From contig JAEQBH010007372.1 of the NCBI GenBank assembly GCA_016808115.1, forward strand, positions 62,001 to 126,000: a DNA stretch of 64,000 bases. Direction: 5' to 3'. The notes beneath the pieces are model-generated. The model ran no database searches, was not told where the DNA came from, and saw only the letters and a list, made by a program, of their open reading frames with translations. Shown here in pieces: positions 45,845 through 56,197 of the stretch (position 1 is its first letter; the number at the start of each line of letters is the position of its first letter). This stretch comes from Tetrastigma voinierianum. Lineage: Eukaryota > Streptophyta > Magnoliopsida > Vitales > Vitaceae. The position numbers and the translations under genes are program-made.

Positions 45845-46052
45845 AAACACTTTTTGTCAAAAACGAAAAAAAGAAAGATAAAACACTATTCTAAGCAAGT
45901 TTTAAAATCTAGTCTACTAAGCTAATATAAATATTCTTTTTTTTTTTTTTTTGAAGAGATAAGTATTCTTCATCTTGTGTATAAATTCAACACTCGTTCA
46001 TGCAATAATTTGCTTTTGGGTCAAAATTTGGATTAATAGGAAAATAAATCAT
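45845..46052. other. AT-rich DNA without genes
   Basis: A/T runs (T tract near 45936-45953). Nothing recognised. It may be the pre-insertion flank of the Tat-like fragment. Confidence 0.5.
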
Positions 46053-46800
46053 AATTAGGGGTGGGCACGGTTTGGTTTATTGAACTACGCCACAAAAAAA
46101 AAAAAAAAAAAAATCATCATCGGTTTTTGGTTTGTTATTTATATAAATCAAAAACTAATTATTACTACAGTTAACCAAATCTTCGGTTAATCATATATTG
46201 GTTTTTTAATTAAATATATACCTTCTGTCTTGATTGATGCTTCAAAAGAGAGGAGGAGGTTAACCATATATTGGTTTTCAATTAACCATATACATTGTGT
46301 CTTGATCGATGCTTCAAAAGAGAGGAGGAAGTAGTCTGAAAAGACACCTTTCTTTTACCTTCCTAATCCTAAACACTATTGTTTATAGATCTTTCCCCTA
46401 TAAACAAGGCTTCATGATACCATATCCGATCATATATCTTTCTTTTTTTTTGCCACTTTCATTGACTTTACTTCAGCAACAAATTATTTTGAGTCTAAAT
46501 TATTTGGCACAGTCACGCTATATATATTATTCCCTTTTTCTTAGGCTTAAGTCAAAGCAAAAAAAACTAGTTTATTTGCTACTCTAAGAGTGAAGATTAT
46601 ATGAAAGCATCTTATAAATTTGATATTAATTTTTTTGCTTACAGTGTTGCAGTTAGGAATTAAGATTATTTCGGTTTTGGTTAGTTTTTTTTTTTTTAGT
46701 TAGTTGATCGAAACCATAATTTTTGTATTTTGTAAATCTAAACCGAAATCAAGATTTCCAGACAAAAACAAAAACCGAACCACGCATGGTTAACCTATTT
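46053..46800. mobile_element. possible MITE-like element
   Basis: The left end reads GGGGTGGGCACGGTTTGGTT (46057 on) and the right end AAAAACCGAACCACGC (near 46770-46785), an imperfect inverted pair (CGGTTTGGTTT against AAAACCGAACC). GGGTGGGCACGGTTTGGTTT-like ends are frequent in non-autonomous plant DNA transposons. The interior is AT-rich and non-coding. Target duplication not identified; the 92-aa ORF at 46309-46587 is not supported. Confidence 0.4.
46189..46330 (+). repeat. two-copy ~70-bp tandem duplication
   Basis: GGTTAATCATATATTGGTTT ... CTTGATTGATGCTTCAAAAG, then AGAGGAGGAGGTTAACCATATATTGG, and again CTTGATCGATGCTTCAAAAG followed by AGAGGAGGA. The two units lie about 69 bp apart within the MITE-like segment. 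Confidence 0.8.
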
Positions 46801-46829
46801 CTTCCGTCTCGATTTTGGTTTGTTTCCCC

Positions 46830-48027
46830 GGTCATCTTGCTTTTAGGCTTTTTGCCTACCCCATGATCCCTACTGCTAAATACCGCCCTGACAATTGTTG
46901 AGAAGGTGCGTATCCAATGATGATCAAATTAGTACTCACCCTTCTACCACTAAGCTTCAGGTAGGGCATTTCTTCAAGAAGAAAGAAAGGACAAAATCTC
47001 GCAAATGTGGTTTTTATCGGGTCACTCTTTAAAGACTCCGCTTGATTTCAGAAACCCGTGTTCGGTGCCAACAATTAGGAAGGATCACAAAAAGGAACAT
47101 GACGCCTCTTACTTCTATTTTAATTATTGAGATCTTCGATTGTTGGACTTTAGACTTCATGGGGCCTTTTCCCCCCTCATGTGGGTACCTTTACATTTTA
47201 TTGGTAGTTGACTATGTTTCTAAGTGGGTGGAGGCCATTCCAATGAGAACTAATGACCACTAGGTTGTTTTGAAATTTTTGAAAGAACATATTTTTTTTC
47301 TCGCTTTGGAATGCCTCGTGCAATCATTAGTGATGGTAGTTCCATTTTCAGAATCGACCGCTTGAAAATTTGTTAAAAAGTATGGAGTCACACACAAGCC
47401 GACGCACACCACGCATCAATGGTCAAGCTGCCAGCCAATAGAGAGATCAAACACATTTTGGGAAAATAGTTACCCCAATGTTAGCGATTGGTCATCAAAA
47501 ATCATCAACCGACGCCCGGGCCTACCGTACTACTTTTAAGACTATTCTTAGTATGTCTCCCTATAGGCTAGTTTATGGCAAGACATGTCATCTCCCGGTG
47601 GAAATGGAGCACAGAGCATATTGGGCCATTAAAATTGATTTGGCTAAGGCGTAAACGTAGACCGCCATGCATGAACGAGTTTACGAATTGATGCGGACTC
47701 GTACGAGTTTCAGAATTCACAAAGAGAGGCTCAAGCTCTTCCATGATAAGAACATTGTAAGGAAGGCCTTTGAACCTCACCAAAAGGTACTACTGTATAG
47801 CTCTCACTTGCACATCTTTCCAGGTAAACTTCGTTCTAGATGGACTGGACCTTTCATCGTCAAGGTAGTTCACCCATATGGCGCAATGGAGATTGAGAAT
47901 CCGGAAAATGGGAAAATCTTTAAAGTCAATGGTCAACGCTTAAAGCCATTTCTGGAGAACTTCGACCGCCAAGAGAGTAGTGAGGAACTGGTAGACCCGC
48001 TCTACCGGGATGTTCCTTCAGCGTAAT
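46830..48027 (+). pseudogene. Athila-like integrase, element 3
   Basis: Pieces: TRVRCQQLGRITKRNMTPLT (zinc finger end), VEIFDCW-LDFMGPFPPS (47126-47181, with the first catalytic Asp), YILLVVDYVSKWVEAIPMRT, IISDGSS (second Asp, about 47322-47342) and MSPYRLVYGKTCHLPVEMEH with RAYWAIK (47552-47630). The last 119 codons (47667-48026) are open: SFRIHKERLKLFHDKNIVRK, KVLLYSSHLHIFPGKLRSRW, TGPFIVKVVHPYGAMEIENP and KVNGQRLKPFLENF, the C-terminal DNA-binding part, ending at 48026. Upstream parts are frameshifted. Confidence 0.85.
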
Positions 48028-49136
48028 CTTTGTCCTACCCTTTTGTATATAGTTTTTCTTTTCCTTTTCTTGCATTTCTTTACGCTTAATTCATTTAGTC
48101 TGTATCTTCGTTTATAATAAAGGAGAGTCCAACCCTTATGTAACTAGTATTTTTGGCCCTCTCTTATAGTCTGTGGGGTCTATCGTCAGTGCATTGAGGG
48201 AAATGCTTATTTCCATGGTGGGGGTGGGCATACACTAGTTAGAGCCTTTTAAGTGCATGCTATTTGGTTTAATTCGGTGTTCTTAGGGGGCTAAGTGCAT
48301 GCAATTTTTTCGATTTTCGGCTCTTTTGAGTATGGTAATTGACCTTCGTTGTATGCAACCGCATGACCTTATGTATGTACTCCATATATTTTTACTGCAC
48401 ATACACAATAACAGGCATGCAAAGAATTTTTTTTTTTCATATTTGGGACCATATTGACCTAATTCTTTTCGATTCTCTAGAGTCAATCTTGACTGGTGTC
48501 ATTCTCATTCATAAATTACACAAGTCATTGATTTCCTATCCCAATTTCTTGCTATTGCTTCAGTCTGTGCATTTTTTAGCTTTCCATGTCAACTACATGC
48601 ATCTTATTCTTTGAGGAACATCCATACATAGTTGAAAGATGATTTTAGGCCATATCTTCTCTTTTAAACTTCTAAATCATACTAAGTCATCCTTTGCACC
48701 CTTGTTGAGTCGTGAGTTACCAGTTCTGTTCGAACCTTAGGACTCTTGATCACATGGAGTAAGGATGGTTCCAAGGTAAGCGTGAAGGTGTCAAGAGAGA
48801 GTAGTACACAATTGAACAAGCACAAGTCATTGAGGGGGTTTAAAGGTCAAGAAGTTATGAGCATGCTGAAATCCAAAATGTAGAGAATTCGAAATTTTTT
48901 AAGTGGTGCCGATCACACTTTAGTACCGGTACCCATCAAAGAAAAGTGGCAAGAGGCAGCGGGAACCGGTACTAACACTTACCGGGCACCTAAGTACTCA
49001 ATCAAGAAAATAGGCGCACTTTTTGGTACCGGTACCACACTTATTGCACCGATACCCCGCACTGGCCGTGCGTGAATGGGTATTCAAGAGCCTTTTTCTC
49101 CCCATTTTAAATCCTTCACATTCTACCCCCAACTCC
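48028..49136 (+). other. element 3 spacer with GGTACC palindromes
   Basis: About 1.1 kb with no gene. It includes GTACCGGTAC (48923-48932), AACCGGTACT (48964 on) and the perfect 12-bp palindrome GGTACCGGTACC (49025-49036), preceded by GGCGCACTTTTT. The same kind of sequence recurs in the 3' LTR at 51555-51665 (see findings). The last part leads into a TATA box. Confidence 0.75.
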
Positions 49137-49144
49137 TATATAAG
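49137..49144 (+). promoter_or_regulatory. candidate TATA box upstream of third ORF
   Basis: TATATAAG at 49137-49144, followed by AAACCCTAACC, a leader motif frequent near plant transcription starts. It lies 101 bp after the GGTACCGGTACC palindrome and 380 bp before the ATG at 49524. A matching TATTTAAG lies at 51763, 98 bp after the equivalent palindrome in the LTR. Confidence 0.5.
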
Positions 49145-49523
49145 AGAAACCCTAACCTAACTTCTCCCCTCACCAAAGCAAGCTCCTAAAGTCTAACGGG
49201 TCACCTGTCTTCACCTAACTCGAGGCAACCACTTATTCACACGCAGAGCCCGAAAGTGTTGGACCCGTGGTGGTAAGTACCTCTTGTCTTCTATAGAGCA
49301 ATCTGAATGGTTTTTCACTGCGTTAGTATGGATTGTGTCGGGTGGCTTTGGGTTGCAGTTCTATGCTCCTAGTTGGTTAGGGCATCCGCTACGAGCGGTA
49401 TGGGGAGGAAGGTTTTGAATGATCTGGAAAGGGTGAGTCCAATATTGTTGGAGATGGGTTGTTGGGAGACTTTTGTGTGTGTATGGATTGTTTTCGCAAT
49501 ATTCACCATTTTGGCCATATCTA

Positions 49524-50864
49524 TGGCAAGATCGAAGAACACAGAGAAAAAAAAGGCCACTAGCTCTTCTATGGAGCGAGCTGTTAAAAAACGAAAGGCC
49601 GATACTTTGCAGATTGTGAAAAAGGGAAAAGGAAAGCGGAAAGGTTCTTCATCAAAGAGTGAGGAAGAAAGTGAGAGCGAAGACAAAGAAATTGAGGCTA
49701 TGTTTGCTGAATCATCGGAATCCGAGCGAGAAAGGTGGGTCCAGTCAATTGAAAGGCGAGGGTTCCACTGTGAGCGTAGAGGAAATTGAAACGCTTTCAT
49801 TTACCCACCCCATTTGTGTCGTTATTCAGGATCAGAATTTGCAATTTTTCGGTGAAGAAGTAAAAGGCTATCTGCCGTCCATTGTCATGGAATTTTATTC
49901 CAACTTGAGAGAGAATTTGAATGTGGATTCCCTTTTGGAGACCACGATCTTGAGGAAGCAACTAATGGTCAGCTTTGACTCGATCGCTAGATCGTTGCAT
50001 TATGATCGCCCTGCCACACATGACAAGCCTTACCCACTCAGGGCTATTACAGAGTTTGATGCTAATCTATTCGCAACCACCATGTGCACCAGCCCGGTAC
50101 CCATGGGGGGTTTTGTGCTCAAGGAGTTCATCCCGGGGAAATTAAAGCCTGAGTATGCATTGATGAATAAGGTCATTCACAATATGATCGGGCCGAAGGG
50201 AAAGGAGAAGTTACTAAGCAAGGAAGAAATCCAATTTCTGTATGAGGTAATGAATGGGAAAATTATTGACTATGCTTTGGTAATATGGTGTATAATAAGG
50301 GATTTTCTAAGGTCCCCAACTAAAAATAGGCACATCCCCTTCCCGACCCTAGTTACAAATTTGGTGGAAGCTACTGGAATAAGGGGCTCTGGTAGAGAAA
50401 AAATATTTTGTCCTAGGCTAGGGCCCATCACAAACAAAACAAAAGCAAAAAGTCGAGCCACCTCCACAAGGCCTCAATCAGCACATTCCCCTCCGGCTAT
50501 TTCTGGGCCATCATCATCGTCGGCTCCTAGACTGATAAGTACATCTCCCTTAAAGAGGATGGAGCGTAGAATCAAAGGATGGTTTAAATGCATCCTGGGG
50601 AAGAAAAAGCAGTTGGACCACATGCTCTCTAAGCTTGAGGGTCACATTCTACGAGGAGAGCCCGTTGTTGTTGACGCCCCCCCTCCTGACTTGGAAGGGG
50701 ATTCTGATGAGCTGGATGACTGTGTGGATGAAGATGCATTTTCCTCGGATGGAGAGGAGGGGACGAAGAGGCGTGGTATCCGGCTTAGAATAGGTGGTGT
50801 TGGCAGAGACCTCAGCCATGTCATGCCAACACCCATTTTGTTCCTAAAAACCCTATTTGTGTAA
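49524..50864 (+). pseudogene. third ORF, putative plant transposon protein, element 3
   Basis: The longest open stretch in the window. A likely start is ATG 49524 (MARSKNTEKKKATSSS), with a lysine-rich, nuclear-signal-like part (AVKKRKADTL, KKGKGKRKGSSSK) and an acidic serine run, to SESERERWVQSIE. One frameshift near 49735-49790 leads into the second frame, open to 50864. That frame holds HPICVVIQDQNLQFFGEEVK, FYSNLRENLNVDSLL, DKPYPLRAITEFDANLFA, CTSPVPMGGFVLKEFIPGKL and KIIDYALVIWCIIRDFLRSP, the plant transposon protein domain. A serine/proline linker, RMERRIKGWFKCILGKKKQL and an acidic tail (DELDDCVDEDAFSSDGEE) follow. No catalytic motif seen; function unknown. About 445 codons if the frameshift is an artefact. 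Confidence 0.7.
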
Positions 50865-51279
50865 CCCATGGTCATTACAAACTTAAAAGACCTTTTTGAT
50901 TTTAGTTATGTTGGGTGTTCCTTATTGACTTCTATGCATGTTAGCTTGCTTGGTTATGGTGAAATGTTTACAGTCTTAATGAAGTTCATTCCAGTTTAGT
51001 GATTTCATTACAGCCTTATTTCAAATCTGTGATCCCTTATATGAGATTCTCTATTTTGTAACAGTTTTGTATTTTTTCCATTACATTTGGGACTGTTGGT
51101 GTTCATTTAAGTTCAGGTGGTTGCATACTCTGTTAGGTTATAGCACTATGTTCATATTTGCTCTTTTGGGAATCTTGTAATGCCTGACTGCTCCTTAGCG
51201 CACTTTGTTGAACCTCGTAGTCAGTAGGCGTTACTAGTTCAAATCTAGCTAGGGACTAGCAAGATGTAGGTTGGGGGTG
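50865..51279 (+). other. element 3 3' untranslated region and purine tract
   Basis: No ORF. GTAGGTTGGGGGTG at about 51266-51279 is the polypurine tract directly before the LTR, comparable to GAAAATTAAGTTTGGGGGTG in element 2. Confidence 0.7.
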
Positions 51280-52440
51280 TGTGTCGATACGTAAAAGTGC
51301 AACATTCAGATAGGGTTTTGCTTCCTCAGCTCATGTTTTGCTTTTCATTTTGTGTGTAGAATAGGTGCTTTGACCTTTCTACTCATTTTTATGTGTGCAG
51401 GTTGTTTGATGTCCCATGCACATTTTCGTAGCGGTTTGGTTCCAGAGAACAACTATAGATCATCGTCTATTACAAACGTTGCCTGGAGGCCCTGTGTAGC
51501 TCTTAAAGTGAAGAGGGGCAGTTGGGAGGCAAGTGGTGTACCACATCTGACCTAAGTTACTGGTACCCACATGCAAAGTGGGAGCAAAGGGTACCAGCAT
51601 TTCAAAGATAGTGGTACTGGCACTTAAGGTTGTTGGAGTACCAATGCACTTTTGGTACTGGTACCAAGATGCGATCTTTGCAGGATTTTAGCAGAATTTC
51701 AATCTTGGTGCAAGGGCACGCTCGTCTTTCGATCACCACTTCGAGATCACTAATGAGGATTGTATTTAAGCCCACTTTAAGGCAGAGTTGAGGGAGTTGG
51801 ACTAGGTTTTGGTTCTAACCTTTGAGTGTTTTCTCATTTTTCTAGGTTTTACAGAGTGTATACTGGTTTTCTTCATCTCGAAGTTTTTAAGCATTTGTAA
51901 TCTTTCAGTTGGTTTTATAACTTGGTGTTTATTGAGAGACTCTGCGTTTTTTATATCTCAACCTTACCATTGAAGTGTTATTTCTCATTTCCCAATTACT
52001 AGTAGTGTTCTAGCAATTATGAATCAATTCTCAGCTTTAATGGAGTTCTAAACCTCCATGAAAGGGTTCTAACGGTGGAAACTCACCCTCTTCAAGGTAA
52101 CAACTCAATCCTCTTTTGCTTCAATGGGATTTGTACGATATTGAACACTTGTGAAAATTCTTCTAAAACCTTAGTTTGGCATCTTCTTGACAACGTGTGA
52201 ACGAGAGATTCTTGGTACACATTGTGCTTGAACTCAAATGCATACTAAGAGTCCAAACAAATCGTCTGAGCAAGCGTTTGATATCATTCCATTATTATTT
52301 GTCTTACAAAAGCTTTTAAAGTTAAATCCCCCATCGAAAACCATTCATCAATGACTCCTAGATGAGATTGTAAGTGAGAGGTGGGTGTTACCTAGTTGGT
52401 GGTGAGCTTTAAACCTGCTGATTCTATCATTCGCCCCTTC
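51280..52440 (+). repeat. element 3 3' LTR (right end uncertain)
   Basis: Starts TGTGTCGATACG at 51280. GGTACC-type motifs lie at 51560-51665: CTGGTACCCA, GGGTACCAGC, TGGTACTGGC and GGTACTGGTACC at 51654-51665, where CCGG of the spacer palindrome is CTGG. A TATTTAAG box is at 51763. No matching 5' LTR in the window, so the end near 52440 is a guess. Confidence 0.55.
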
Positions 52441-52659
52441 TAATTTTACAATAGTTTAAGTCACCTCGTTAATAAATCAATCAATCACAACCCCATTTTA
52501 CTTCTTTTAATCGCACATTCATTGAAAGCAATCCCAAGGATCACCTAGGAAACCACTCCTATGGACTCTCATTAAAGATATAATGCTTGACAACATTAGT
52601 TCCTACGCTTAACACTCAAAGAATACCCAAATGTATCGAACCATCCCACTCTCAAGGTT
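52441..52659. other. unassigned junction
   Basis: AT-rich DNA between the LTR of element 3 and the reverse-strand Athila-like protease. It may be RT-proximal sequence of the latter; nothing certain. Confidence 0.3.
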
Positions 52660-53080
52660 AGCTCACCCTTCTGTACATCGATCAAGGCAGCTCTAGTTGC
52701 TAAGAAAGGTCTTCCTAACAACAAAGGAACCTATTTGTTCTCTTCCATTTTCATGACAACAAAATCCACAGGGAAGATGAATTTCCCTACCTTGACCAGT
52801 ACATCCTCAAGACTCTTCCGGTCAGGCTATCGACCACACCATTTGTAGTGTAATTGCTGTTGGAGTAAGTTCCCCCAAACTCAACCTTTGTACCATTGAT
52901 AAGGGCATCAAGTTGATGCTAGCACCTGAGTCACACAAAGCTTTCTTAAATTCATATTTCCCAATTGTGCAGGGAATGGTAAAACTACCAGGGTCTTTCA
53001 TCTTAGTTGGTAAGCTCTTCTGAATAACTGCACTGCATGTTGTAGTTAGGCTCACCACTCCTTCATCAGCAATTTTCTTC
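52660..53080 (-). pseudogene. Athila-like protease, reverse-strand fragment
   Basis: ORF 53058-52822 reads VSLTTTCSAVIQKSLPTKMK, DPGSFTIPCTIGKYEFKKAL, CDSGASINLMPLSMVQRLSL and GELTPTAITLQM, a well-kept Athila protease with the active-site CDSGAS. The continuation in shifted frames gives EDVLVKVGKFIFPVDFVVMK (52810-52750) and LLLGRPFLATRAALIDVQ-like sequence to about 52680. RT and the rest are absent. Confidence 0.85.
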
Positions 53081-54880
53081 TTTTTTACTCAAGATATCCT
53101 TTGAAAGTGAATTTCACAGATAGTTTGGCATTTGAGTGATAGCATCTGCAAAGGGAATGTTAATTTCTATCTTCTTGAAAATCTCCAAGAGTTTAGAAAA
53201 TTGTTCCTCCTTCTTTGCCTTCTGAAGTCTTTGTGGGAAAGGAACTGTAAGTGTATAAACTTGAACCTTTTATTTTTGTTGTTGTTCACAATTTTTCCTA
53301 GGCTACCGGGGCTTTGCACTTGATTCTCGCCGCAAATAACTTCAACTCCGCTTCTTCTATTCTTTCTTCCGCTTTCTTCCTTTTCTTCTTTTGCTCGCCT
53401 TTCTTTCTTTCGTCTATTGTTGCTTAATTTCACACTTCTCACTGGATCGCTTAAGGCGCCCTGGATTCTTTTGGGTGCTTCACAGCATCCTCGTCTTGTT
53501 TTAGTGTTGTCGAGGCCAGCCGCCTAACCTGTGTTTCCAAGTTTCGAGTTACATTAGTAGCTTGTTTGAAAATTTGTGTGTTGGATTTAAAGTGACCACA
53601 ACAAATTTTTGTTCATGGAGGTTTAGTGCCTTTTGTTGTCCCCCATAAACTACAAGATTAAGCCTCCCTTAAAGGACTGAGTCCTCTTCTGACCTTGATA
53701 TTCATTTCTATTCTCTCCTTACTGTTGCTGCTACTGGAACCTTGGTGGATTATATCCTTGCTGAAAACCTTGCCCATGTCTTGGGCCCTATGATGCTCCT
53801 CCACCATATGAGAAGTTCTCATGGCCCCTCAGTGTTGGTGTGTACAGTAGGCAAGTTTGGGGATTGAAATGGTAGTCAGTTCATTCAAATAATCGCCTCT
53901 CATCAATTGGTCCTCAAGACTTCTTCTCGATTTCTTCTCTTTCCCACTGCCCACTTCATGAGCATAGTGCATTCTTTTTCTTTGATTCCCAACTTGTGCA
54001 TTATTGCATCAAGTTTTTGCTTTCCATAGCAAGCCATTTTATCAGCTCACGGACCCCACTCCCCTTTGTTCTCGGGCTGCTGTTCCCTAAAGATCTCGTA
54101 TTTCTCATGTTGCATTTGGTCGCCTTCTATCACCGTCTCTTTCTCCGCACTTTTCACTTAAATACCCCACAGCCGTATCTACATACCCTTTAAAGGTATT
54201 CATTCAGTGGAGTGGTAGACACATCCATTCGGGGTCTTCGTGTTTATGTCATGCATAGGGCACCTCTTCAACAACCTTTTGTACTTTTCCCAAGTAGTAT
54301 ATAAGCTTTCATCCTCCCCCTGTTTGAACACAATGATCTCCCTTCTTCTTTTTCAGGAGTGGATGGGGGAAAAATCTGCCTAGGTAAGCCTCCACCAACT
54401 CTTCCTATAGAAGAACTCGAGCCATATGGCAATGATTCATACCATGTGGCTGCACATTTTTTAAGAAAAGGAAAAGAGATGTAGTTTGATTCAATTGTCT
54501 CAATAATCGTTTAGTTTAATTGTATTGGGCATCCTAAGGAATCTGCCCATGTGCTCATTAGGATCTTCAGTAGGATGGCTTGTAAATTGATTCTGTTGCA
54601 CCATGGTGATCAGTGTTGTTTCAGCTTAAAATTGTTAGCCTCTATAGCAAGGTTGTCTAACTGCTAAATATTCTTCTTGAATAACCGCTCCTGTGGAACT
54701 TCCATTGTATCTTGCACCGGACCCTTCTTTCCGCTGCTTCTTGTTCAACCGTTCCCACCCATTCTTTCATCTGCCATAATTTCTGTTTTTGCACTTCTAA
54801 CCTTCCTTAAGTTCTTCAATGTTCTTTCCAATTCAGTATCTAAGGGAAACATATCTGATTCTGACTTCCTATGCATGAAA
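53081..54880 (-). pseudogene. Athila-like gag, reverse-strand fragment
   Basis: Starts near 54878 with MHRKSESDMFPLDTELERTL and NLRKVRSAKTEIMADERM. Then come AIEANNFKLKQ, a LL-LMSTWADSLG stretch, FKQGEDESLYTTWEKYKRLL and KRCPMHDI (gag core; QGE-LYEAWERFKELLRKCPHHG in relatives). The later part is coiled and basic (NNRRKKERRAKEEKEESGRK, 53430-53370), followed by FPTKTSEGKE and VKFTFKGYLE-KK before the protease. Many shifts. Confidence 0.7.
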
Positions 54881-56197
54881 TAACTTCCTGAAAGGGATAT
54901 TGAGATTAATTGGAGATATTGGTATTAAAAATCATATATCCTTTAAGCTCTCTAAAAGATCAAGGGCTTGCGTGCTCATTGCCGTCAAAACCTGCTTTTT
55001 GTGAATTTCTTTAAAAATAAAAGAAAATGTCCAAATTAGCATTTCTTCTTTTGTCGCTGATATTGATTTATTCAAACCTTTCAATCCTCTATGAACTGAC
55101 GCCATAAAACTTGTTTTCCAATTAATGTGACATCAAACCACTCAATTTTTTTCACCTCCACTCGGAGCCTCACAATTCCTCACATGGGATTCAAATCTGT
55201 TTTATTGTTTGAAAATTAGATAATGGCTTTATGTTCCTGAAATTATAAATGAGTTTAGTCTAAGATTAATCGCAGTGCACTAGTCATACAAGTAGTAAAA
55301 ATTGGATGCAAGTCCAGATATCATTCCCTCAGAGATTGATAAGAATTTTGAAATCAACTACCCTAACTACTCAAGATCCACACTATTTGCACCTCCTTGT
55401 AATGGTTTGAAAATTGGAATTTAAAAGACAAGACAATCTTATATTATATTCCTCTAGTTAAAATAAAATTTTACCTGTTAAAACAAATAAAATAAATCGA
55501 TTGAATCATTCTTCAAGAAATGAACAACGATATGAACCTGTTTGAAACAACCAATTTATACATTATAATCCATTAATTCTCTCAATCCCGATTTGATCTG
55601 GATTTTTCAAAGATGCCTAATAATCCTGCTTTGATTTCTCCATAATTCATTAATTAGAGGTCCCTGTTTCTTTCGAAGACATGGATCTAATCAGTTACGT
55701 GTATTCAGAACACTTTTAATAAGATCTAGGTATTTTTTCTTTCTCAATACTTCATACCCATTTCTTAAGACTGCAAATTTCTTACACCCCAAGTCTGGGT
55801 CATTGCAAAACCTCTACAAATTGGTTGATGACTCCTCCTTTAGATATGATGGATTTTTCATTTTCCTTGATTAGATATCAGCTAATATAGGATAAAGATC
55901 TTTCCATCAGATTAAGGTGAAATCTCTGATTATTTAATTTGATAAATAATCCCCTTCAACTTCAACTATAAGTGAATTAGGAAATTTATCTAAGTGAACA
56001 CTTAGAGCTTCCTTAGTTCTTTTCAATAGTACTAACTGTAAGACTTCGACCATAATTTCCATGAATAAAATTTGCTGATTAGTCAGGGTATTGACTGGAC
56101 AGGCAAATGAATAGTAATTTTTGAAAAACAAGCCCTAAAATAAAAAAAATGTTCATAATAATGTATTGTCTAAAGAATAAATAGATTAAAACGAATA
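54881..56197. other. AT-rich DNA, possibly leader and LTR of the reverse-strand Athila-like fragment
   Basis: No gene recognised. It lies where the 5' LTR and leader of the reverse-strand gag should be, but I found no clear primer site or LTR boundary. A 65-aa reverse-strand ORF at 55934-56131 is not recognised. Confidence 0.35.

Larger units (their letters stand above)
46830..52440 (+). mobile_element. Athila-like gypsy element 3, 5'-truncated
   Basis: Starts at the RNase H/integrase border and continues with integrase, a long spacer with GGTACC palindromes, a third ORF, purine tract and the start of a 3' LTR. gag, protease and RT are missing. It differs in sequence from elements 1 and 2 but has the same order of parts. 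The right end is uncertain because a reverse-strand Athila-like fragment follows. Confidence 0.75.

Noticed and set aside
49369..49800. 143-codon reverse-strand ORF
   Set aside because: Antisense shadow of the third ORF of element 3.
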